Shown here: piece by piece, positions 58,744-64,000 of the stretch
Position numbering within the stretch: position 1 is the stretch's first letter
Layout: the number at the start of each line of letters is the position of its first letter
DNA from: Sphingopyxis sp. H053
GTDB lineage: Bacteria > Pseudomonadota > Alphaproteobacteria > Sphingomonadales > Sphingomonadaceae
Length of the DNA: 64,000 nt
Direction: 5' to 3'
Assembly: GCF_001468225.1 (NCBI RefSeq)
Contig: NZ_LNRU01000011.1
Location: 94,554-158,553 of the forward strand
Notes under the pieces: model-generated
Told to the model about the DNA's origin: nothing
The model's input: only the letters and a program-made list of their open reading frames with translations
Databases searched by the model: none
Position numbers and translations under genes: made by a program

Positions 58744-60236
58744 AGCGTCACGCCCGATTTCCAGATCGCGATATCGCGTTCGTCGTTTTTCTCGGCCTGC
58801 GTCGGCTTGCCCGAGGCTGTCGCAGCGATCAGGTCGAGCAGCGCGTCCGCTGTATTGTCGAAGCCCGCTTCGAGCACCGACCCGGCATCGAAGTCGATCC
58901 AGCTCGCCTTGCGCTGGGCCAGCGCGCTGTTCGATGCGATCTTCAGCGTCGGCGCCGGAAAGCCGAGCGGGGTGCCGCGGCCGGTGGTGAACAGGATGAT
59001 CGTCGCGCCCGCCGCGGTCAGCGCGGTCGATGACACCGCGTCATTGCCCGGCGCTTCGAGCAGGGTCAGCCCGGGCAGCGTGGCTTCGCCGCCGTAGCGC
59101 CGGACATCGACCACCGGCACATTGCCGCCCTTCTGTACCGCGCCGAGCGACTTTTCCTCGAGCGTGGTGATCCCGCCCGCGATATTGCCGGGCGAGGGAT
59201 TCTCGCTCACCGGCTCGCCGTTGCGAATGAAATAATCTTTGAAGTCCTGCACCAGCGCGACGGTGTCGTCGAACACCGCGCGCGATATCGCACGGTCCAT
59301 GAGCAGCTGTTCGGCGCCGAAAATCTCGGGGATTTCGGTCAGCACAACCTTGCCGCCGGCCGCCGCGACGGCATCGGCCATGCGCCCGACGAGCGGGTTC
59401 GCGGTCAGCCCCGACAGCCCGTCGGAGCCGCCGCATTTGACCCCGAGCACCAGCTGCGACAGCGGCACCTTGCGGCGCGGTGTATCGGCGCAGCCCGATA
59501 CCAGCTCGTCAACCAGCGTCAGGCACGCCGCCTCGTCATCCTCGACCGCCTGCGCCGACAGTGTGCGGATATGCGCGCGGCGTTCGGCCGGGATCAGCTC
59601 GATCAGCGCGCCGAGCTGGTTGCTTTCGCACCCCAGCCCGACGATCAGCACCCCGCCGGCATTGGGATGCTGCGCGAGCGCCGCGAGCAACGCGCGCGTA
59701 TGACCCAGATCGTCGCCAAGCTGCGAGCAGCCAAACGGATGCTTGAACGCATGAACCCCGTCGACGGCCCCGGCATGGCGCGCGCCCGCGATCCGCGCGA
59801 CGCGCGCGGCCAGATTGCCGACGCAGCCGACGGTCGGCAGGATCCAGATTTCGTTGCGTGTGCCGACGCGGCCGTCGGGGCGGACATAGCCGCCGAATGT
59901 CGGCGCCGGCTTGGCGTCTGGTGTCGCTTCGCTCGCGCCCGGCCCATAATGATAATCGCCATCGCTGCGCAGCGCGGTCGCCAGATTGTGGCTGTGGACA
60001 TGGTCGCCCGGCGCGATGTCGGCGGTCGCGATTCCGATCGGGAAGCCATATTTGATCACCGCTTCGCCGTGCGCGATCGGCGCGAGAGCGATCTTGTGCC
60101 CGCGCCCCACGGCAACCGATGCGCGAAGATCACAGTCGGCGAACAGGGGGGCGCCTGCCGCGATATCGGCAATCACCGTTGCGACATTATCCACGTCACG
60201 GACGCGGATCGCATGGATTCGGCTGTTGCCGGTCAT
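58740..60236 (-). CDS. uxaA: altronate dehydratase family protein UxaA
   Basis: Dehydrates D-altronate to 2-keto-3-deoxygluconate. 498 residues, full-length UxaA layout: N-terminal SAF-like domain (about 10-85, VAVGRGHKIALAPIAHGEAV, KYGFPIGIATADIAPGDHVH), then GYVRPDGRVGTRNEIWILPT, GCSQLGDDLGHT, GVKCGGSDGLSGLTANPLVG and PGNDAVSSTALTAAGATIIL. Conserved cysteines in CSQ, CES and CGG could hold iron. Transcribed away from the uronate import/isomerase operon, across a region with both operator types. Confidence 0.92.
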   Translation of the reverse strand: MTGNSRIHAIRVRDVDNVATVIADIAAGAPLFADCDLRASVAVGRGHKIALAPIAHGEAVIKYGFPIGIATADIAPGDHVHSHNLATALRSDGDYHYGPGASEATPDAKPAPTFGGYVRPDGRVGTRNEIWILPTVGCVGNLAARVARIAGARHAGAVDGVHAFKHPFGCSQLGDDLGHTRALLAALAQHPNAGGVLIVGLGCESNQLGALIELIPAERRAHIRTLSAQAVEDDEAACLTLVDELVSGCADTPRRKVPLSQLVLGVKCGGSDGLSGLTANPLVGRMADAVAAAGGKVVLTEIPEIFGAEQLLMDRAISRAVFDDTVALVQDFKDYFIRNGEPVSENPSPGNIAGGITTLEEKSLGAVQKGGNVPVVDVRRYGGEATLPGLTLLEAPGNDAVSSTALTAAGATIILFTTGRGTPLGFPAPTLKIASNSALAQRKASWIDFDAGSVLEAGFDNTADALLDLIAATASGKPTQAEKNDERDIAIWKSGVTL

Positions 60237-60270
60237 CGCCGTTCAGCAGTGCCCGGTATGGCGGAGCAAT

Positions 60271-60312
60271 TTGTCATACATCCGATATTCGCTTGCCTTT
60301 GACACCGGTGTC
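60271..60312. promoter_or_regulatory. divergent control region with GntR-like site and LacI-type operator 5
   Basis: TTGTCATACA at 60271-60280 matches the pair at 41185-41216. GACACCGGTGTC at 60301-60312 is a perfect 12-base palindrome and the most symmetrical form of the LacI-type operator. Both lie in the 103-base gap between uxaA and the hydratase gene and could control both directions. Confidence 0.65.
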
Positions 60313-60339
60313 TCTTACACCGCTTCGCGGAAGAGGGAA

Positions 60340-61131
60340 ATGAGAAAGATGCTGGCGACAAGCGATCAACAGAATGTGGCGCGTGCACTAATCGACGCAC
60401 GCGCGGGAAAGACACCGCTTACCGTCTATCCCGGCGCGATGCCGCAGACGATGGCTGAGGCCTATGCGATCCAGGACAGCGCGATCGCGCTCGACGGCCG
60501 CCGCATCGGCGGATGGAAGGTCGGGCGAATCGCCGCCGAGCTCGTCACCCGCTACGGCGGCAACCGCCTGACCGGACCGATCTTCGCCGACGAAATCTTC
60601 GATGGCGCCGCCGATCCCGTGATGCCGGTTTATGCTGACGGCTTCGCTGCGGCCGAGGCCGAGATTCTGCTCTGCTTCGGCGACGTCGGCACGCGCGTCT
60701 ATGACATCGACAGTGTGCGCGAGTGCATCGCCGACGTCCGCACCGGCATCGAGATTGCGAGCTCGCCCTTTCCCGAAATCAACCGCCACGGTCCCGCGGT
60801 CACCGCGTCGGACTATGGCAACAACAAGGGGCTGATCCTCGGCCCGTCGATCGCCGACTGGCGCGGCGCCGATCTTGTCCGCATGCCGGTCGAAATGGCG
60901 ATCGACGGCGAAGCGGTCGGCGCGGCGACGATGGAGGCGATGCTCGATGGCCCGTTCGGATCGGCGCTCTTCCTGATCGACATCCTGCGCGCACGCGGCA
61001 TAGCTATTCCACCCGGGACCTGGGTGTCCGCGGGCGCGATCACCGGTATCCATGAAATCAAGCCCGGCCAGCGCGCCGAAGCGCTCTTCGACGGAAAAAT
61101 CCGCGTCGGTTGCTCGATCAAAAGCTATTAA
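60340..61131 (+). CDS. 2-keto-4-pentenoate hydratase / FAH-superfamily enzyme
   Basis: 263 residues, with the hydratase/decarboxylase (MhpD/HpcG-type) layout: AMPQTMAEAYAIQDSAIALD, GRRIGGWKVGRIAAELVTRY, AEAEILLCFGDVGTRVYDID, ADVRTGIEIASSPFPE, ASDYGNNKGLILGP. Acidic metal-binding positions E and D of the family are visible in the AEAEILL and GIEIASS segments. First gene of the operon with the MFS carrier and uxaC. Its uronate-pathway role is unknown: a deoxy-keto acid hydratase or hydrolase step is possible. ATG 60349 is a start alternative. GAGGG is close to 60340. Confidence 0.8.
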   Translation: MRKMLATSDQQNVARALIDARAGKTPLTVYPGAMPQTMAEAYAIQDSAIALDGRRIGGWKVGRIAAELVTRYGGNRLTGPIFADEIFDGAADPVMPVYADGFAAAEAEILLCFGDVGTRVYDIDSVRECIADVRTGIEIASSPFPEINRHGPAVTASDYGNNKGLILGPSIADWRGADLVRMPVEMAIDGEAVGAATMEAMLDGPFGSALFLIDILRARGIAIPPGTWVSAGAITGIHEIKPGQRAEALFDGKIRVGCSIKSY

Positions 61132-61153
61132 AGCAAAACAACGGGAGAGGTTT

Positions 61154-62461
61154 ATGGCACAGGCATTCGCGGACGGAGGTACGGCGGCGCCGGTGCCAAG
61201 GTCCGGCCGCTACCGCTGGCTGATTGTCGCGGTGCTGTTCGCGGCGACCACGGTCAATTATATCGACCGCACCATGCTCGGTCTGCTCGCGCCGACGCTC
61301 GGCACCGAGCTTAAGTGGAGCGAGAATGACTATGGCAACATCGTCACCGCCTTCCAGGCCGCCTATGCGCTCGGCTTCCTGCTCATGGGCTGGCTGATCG
61401 ACCGCTTCGGTCCCAAGATCGGATACAGCATCGCTATTTCGATCTGGACGATCGGTCATATCGCGCATGGTTTCGCGGGGTCGATCGCCTCCTTCATGGC
61501 CGCGCGCGTCATACTCGGCGTCGGCGAGGCGGGGCATTTCCCCGCGGTCGTCCGCGCGTCGAGCGAATGGTTTCCGCAAAAGGAGCGCTCCTACGCGATC
61601 GGCTGGGTCAACAGCGCGACGACGATCGGCGTGATTCTGACCGCGCCGACCGTTGCGCTGTTCATGCGCGTGCTCGGCTTCGACTGGCGCGAGACCTTCA
61701 TCTACACCGGCGCCTTCGGCGTCCTTCTCCTGATCCTCTGGCTCTGGCTCTACAGCAACCCGCGCGAGAGCGGGAAGGTCAGCGATGCCGAACTCGCGTG
61801 GATCGAGCATGATCCGCCCGAACAGGTCGAACGCATCGGCTGGGGCCGGATCGTCACCAAGCGCGAGGCGTGGGCGTTCGCGGTCGCCAAATTCCTCATC
61901 GATCCCGTCTGGTTCCTGATGCTCTTCTGGCTGCCCAAATATTTCAGCTCGACCTATGACGTCGATCTCAAGGTCGTGCTGCTGCCGATGATCATCATGT
62001 ATCTGCTGTCCGATGTCGGCAGCATCTTTGGCGGCTGGACCTCGTCGAAACTGATCCAGCAGGGCCACAGCGTCAATTTCGCGCGCAAGGTGACGATGGC
62101 GATCGCCGGTTGTTTCGTCCTGCCGCTGTTGTTCGTCACCGGGCTCGACAATATGTGGCTCGCGGTCGTGTTGATCGGTCTGGCGCTCGCCGGGCACCAA
62201 GCCTTTTCGTCGACGCTCCTGTCGATCCCGCCCGACATGTTCCCCAAACGCGCGGTCGGGTCGGTGATCGGTCTGGGCGGCTTCGCGGGCGGCGTCGGCG
62301 GGATGATCATGGCCAAGTCGACCGGGCTGGTGCTCGACGCGACGGGCGGCAATTACACCTTCATTTTCGCCGCCTGCACGACGGTCTATTTCCTCGCCGT
62401 GCTGGCGATCCACCTCCTCAGCCCGCGCCTCGCGCCGGTTACCGTGGAAAGCAAAGCCTGA
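61154..62461 (+). CDS. hexuronate MFS transporter, ExuT-like
   Basis: Inner-membrane proton symporter of the anion:cation symporter family, 435 residues, about 12 helices. N-terminus WLIVAVLFAATTVNYIDRTM, LGLLAPTLG is typical of ExuT/GudP carriers; further GWLIDRFGPKIGYSIAISIW, GVGEAGHFPAVVRASSEWFP, GGFAGGVGGMIMAKSTG. GGGAGAGG precedes the ATG. Between the hydratase and uxaC, so hexuronate (galacturonate/glucuronate) is the likely substrate. Confidence 0.88.
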   Translation: MAQAFADGGTAAPVPRSGRYRWLIVAVLFAATTVNYIDRTMLGLLAPTLGTELKWSENDYGNIVTAFQAAYALGFLLMGWLIDRFGPKIGYSIAISIWTIGHIAHGFAGSIASFMAARVILGVGEAGHFPAVVRASSEWFPQKERSYAIGWVNSATTIGVILTAPTVALFMRVLGFDWRETFIYTGAFGVLLLILWLWLYSNPRESGKVSDAELAWIEHDPPEQVERIGWGRIVTKREAWAFAVAKFLIDPVWFLMLFWLPKYFSSTYDVDLKVVLLPMIIMYLLSDVGSIFGGWTSSKLIQQGHSVNFARKVTMAIAGCFVLPLLFVTGLDNMWLAVVLIGLALAGHQAFSSTLLSIPPDMFPKRAVGSVIGLGGFAGGVGGMIMAKSTGLVLDATGGNYTFIFAACTTVYFLAVLAIHLLSPRLAPVTVESKA

Positions 62462-62465
62462 TCCG

Positions 62466-63878
62466 ATGCCGCGTCCGCTGGCCCTCTCCCCCGACCGCCT
62501 CTTTCCCTCGGATCCGGCGCAGCGCGACATCGCGCGCCGGCTCTACAAGGAAGTGGCGGGCCTGCCGATCGTCAGCCCGCACGGGCATACCGATCCGGCG
62601 TGGTTCGCGGGCAACGCATCGTTCGGCAATGCCGCCGAGTTCCTGCTGCATCCCGACCATTATGCGTTCCGGATGCTCTATTCGCAGGGCATTTCGCTCG
62701 ACGCGTTGGGGATCCGCAACAAGGCGGCCGGCCCGCGCGAGAGCTGGCGGCTGTTCGCCCAAAACTATCATTTGTTCCGCGGCACGCCGACGCGGATGTG
62801 GATGGACTGGGTCTTCGCCGAGGCTTTCGGGTTCGATGTGCAATTCTCGGGCGAGACGTCGGACCTCTATTACGACCGGATCACCGAGGCGCTCGCGACC
62901 GATGCCTTCCGCCCGCGCGCGCTGTACGACCGGTTCGGGATCGAGGTGATCGCAACGACCGAAAGCCCGCTCGATACGCTCGAGCATCACGCGGCTATTC
63001 GCGCCGCGAATGAAAGCGGTGAATGGGGCGGGCGCGTCATCACCGCCTATCGGCCCGATCCGGTGGTCGATCCCGAGTTCGAAGGCTTTCGCGACAATCT
63101 CACGCGCTTCTCCGACCTCTCGGGCGAAGATGCCTTCAGCTATGCGGGTTATCTTGCCGCGCACCGCAATCGCCGCGCCTTCTTCGCCGAGATGGGCGCG
63201 ACCTCGACCGACCATGGCCATCCGACCGCGGCGACCGCAGACCTGTCGGAGACGCAAGCCGAAGCGCTGTTCGCGCGTGTCACCGGCGTCAATGTCAGCG
63301 CCGCCGACGCCGAGCTGTTCCGTGCGCATATGCTGACGGTGATGGCAGGGATGAGCCTCGACGACGGGCTCGTCATGCAGATCCATCCCGGCAGTTTCCG
63401 CAACCACAACCCGTGGCTGTTCGAGCATTATGGCCGCGACAAGGGCGCCGATATCCCGACCGCGACCGACTATGTCCACGCGCTGCGCCCATTGCTTGGG
63501 CGTTATGGCAACGAAGCCGCACTGACGATCATCCTCTTCACGCTCGACGAGACGAGCTACGCGCGCGAACTCGCGCCGCTCGCGGGCCATTATCCGGCGC
63601 TGAAGCTCGGCCCTGCCTGGTGGTTCCACGACAGTCCCGAAGGCATGCGGCGCTTTCGCAGTCAGACCACCGAGACCGCGGGCTTCTATAACAGCGTCGG
63701 CTTCAACGACGACACACGCGCCTTCCTGTCGATCCCCGCGCGCCACGATGTCGCGCGGCGCATCGACTGCGGCTTCCTCGCGCAGCTCGTCGCCGAGCAT
63801 CGCATGGAGGAATGGGAGGCGGCCGAGCTTGCCGTCGACCTCAGCTACAATCTCGCCAAGGCCGCGTACAAGCTGTGA
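62466..63878 (+). CDS. uxaC: glucuronate/galacturonate isomerase UxaC
   Basis: Isomerises D-galacturonate to tagaturonate and D-glucuronate to fructuronate. 470 residues, standard UxaC length. Conserved opening LFPSDPAQRDIARRLYKEVA, LPIVSPHGHTDPAWFAGNAS with metal-binding HGHTD; later TRMWMDWVFAEAFGF, GLVMQIHPGSFRNHNPWLFE and PAWWFHDSPEGMRRFR. Ends with a GTGA overlap into the next gene. Cytoplasmic. Confidence 0.95.
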   Translation: MPRPLALSPDRLFPSDPAQRDIARRLYKEVAGLPIVSPHGHTDPAWFAGNASFGNAAEFLLHPDHYAFRMLYSQGISLDALGIRNKAAGPRESWRLFAQNYHLFRGTPTRMWMDWVFAEAFGFDVQFSGETSDLYYDRITEALATDAFRPRALYDRFGIEVIATTESPLDTLEHHAAIRAANESGEWGGRVITAYRPDPVVDPEFEGFRDNLTRFSDLSGEDAFSYAGYLAAHRNRRAFFAEMGATSTDHGHPTAATADLSETQAEALFARVTGVNVSAADAELFRAHMLTVMAGMSLDDGLVMQIHPGSFRNHNPWLFEHYGRDKGADIPTATDYVHALRPLLGRYGNEAALTIILFTLDETSYARELAPLAGHYPALKLGPAWWFHDSPEGMRRFRSQTTETAGFYNSVGFNDDTRAFLSIPARHDVARRIDCGFLAQLVAEHRMEEWEAAELAVDLSYNLAKAAYKL

Positions 63879-64000
63879 GACTGTCGGCGCAAACGCCGTT
63901 CCCGGCGTCGGTGCAGGCGCCGGGTTACGACCGCGAGCGCCAAGCCGCGGGCATCGTCCATATCGGTATCGGCGCCTTCCACCGCGCGCATCAGGCGGTC
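63875..64000 (+). CDS. mannitol dehydrogenase-family oxidoreductase, uronate reductase (5' part)
   Basis: The first 42 codons of a gene running off the window. The frame from GTG 63875 reads VRLSAQTPFPASVQAPGYDR, then AAGIVHIGIGAFHRAHQAV, the Rossmann opening of UxuB/UxaB/MtlD-type polyol dehydrogenases. Directly coupled to uxaC, so it is most likely fructuronate reductase or tagaturonate reductase, supplying mannonate or altronate for UxaA. Which of the two cannot be told from this fragment. Confidence 0.82.
   Translation, partial: MRLSAQTPFPASVQAPGYDRERQAAGIVHIGIGAFHRAHQAV

Noticed and set aside
59986..60339. Extended start of the hydratase gene at 59986
   Set aside because: The extension runs antisense through uxaA and across both operators; ATG 60340 follows a GAGGG ribosome site.
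1..64000. tRNA, rRNA, CRISPR array or prophage
   Set aside because: No regularly spaced repeats, integrase, phage genes or recognisable tRNA cloverleaf were seen; intergenic gaps are short and explained by promoters, operators and hairpins.

Overview
The window is GC-rich throughout and looks like the chromosome of an alphaproteobacterium, most likely a sphingomonad (Sphingomonas/Sphingopyxis type). This is inferred from gene content: GAAC-N7-GAAC SOS boxes before an imuA-imuB-dnaE2 cassette, TonB-dependent receptors with very long plugs and AQDA-type mature ends, and REP-like palindromes beginning CGTCACCCCGGACTTGATCC. No rRNA, tRNA, insertion sequence, prophage or CRISPR array was seen.

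Bases 1-29,400 hold an almost complete flagellar locus. Leftward units are a flagellar lytic transglycosylase with flhA (cut by the window edge), flgM with a flgN-like gene, flgA, fliS, fliD, and a long operon fliEFGHIJKLMNOPQR-flhB. Rightward units are flgBCDEFGHIJKL, motAB, a sigma-54 activator gene and the flagellin gene fliC. Promoters readable by eye fit a two-step hierarchy. Four near-consensus sigma-54 sites (TGGCACG-N4-TTGC type) precede the transglycosylase-flhA, flgA, flgB and fliE units. Four sigma-28-like sites (TNAA-N15-NCCGTTA) precede flgM, motA, fliD and fliC. An anti-sigma-28 factor (FlgM) and a receiver-less sigma-54 activator are both encoded here. FliA, RpoN and FlhF/FlhG are not in the window.

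Bases 29,586-35,152 carry the LexA-type mutagenesis cassette imuA-imuB-dnaE2 (leftward), with an SOS box between the -10 element and the imuA start. Bases 35,251-41,045 encode a leftward tripartite RND efflux pump: membrane-fusion protein, HAE1-type pump and NodT-type outer-membrane lipoprotein.

Bases 41,400-64,000 form a pectin/uronate utilisation locus: two TonB receptors, a secreted beta-helix protein, a PL1-type pectate lyase, a GH43 enzyme, two secreted esterases and a secreted cupin act outside the cytoplasm. KduI, KduD and KdgK process unsaturated uronates. UxaC, a partial UxuB/UxaB-type reductase and UxaA process saturated uronates, and an ExuT-like MFS carrier imports them. Both branches meet at 2-keto-3-deoxygluconate, the KdgK substrate; no KDPG aldolase is present. 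A LacI-family regulator sits in the middle. Five copies of a GACACCGG(T/G)-type operator lie before its likely targets, and three copies of an FCD/GntR-like site TTGTCATACA(A) suggest a second regulator encoded elsewhere.

The most unusual sequence feature is a compound palindromic element present twice (14,650-14,741 and 29,477-29,576), each between convergent genes. Each copy has a very long perfect stem and a second small hairpin, and the stems differ between copies by compensating changes.
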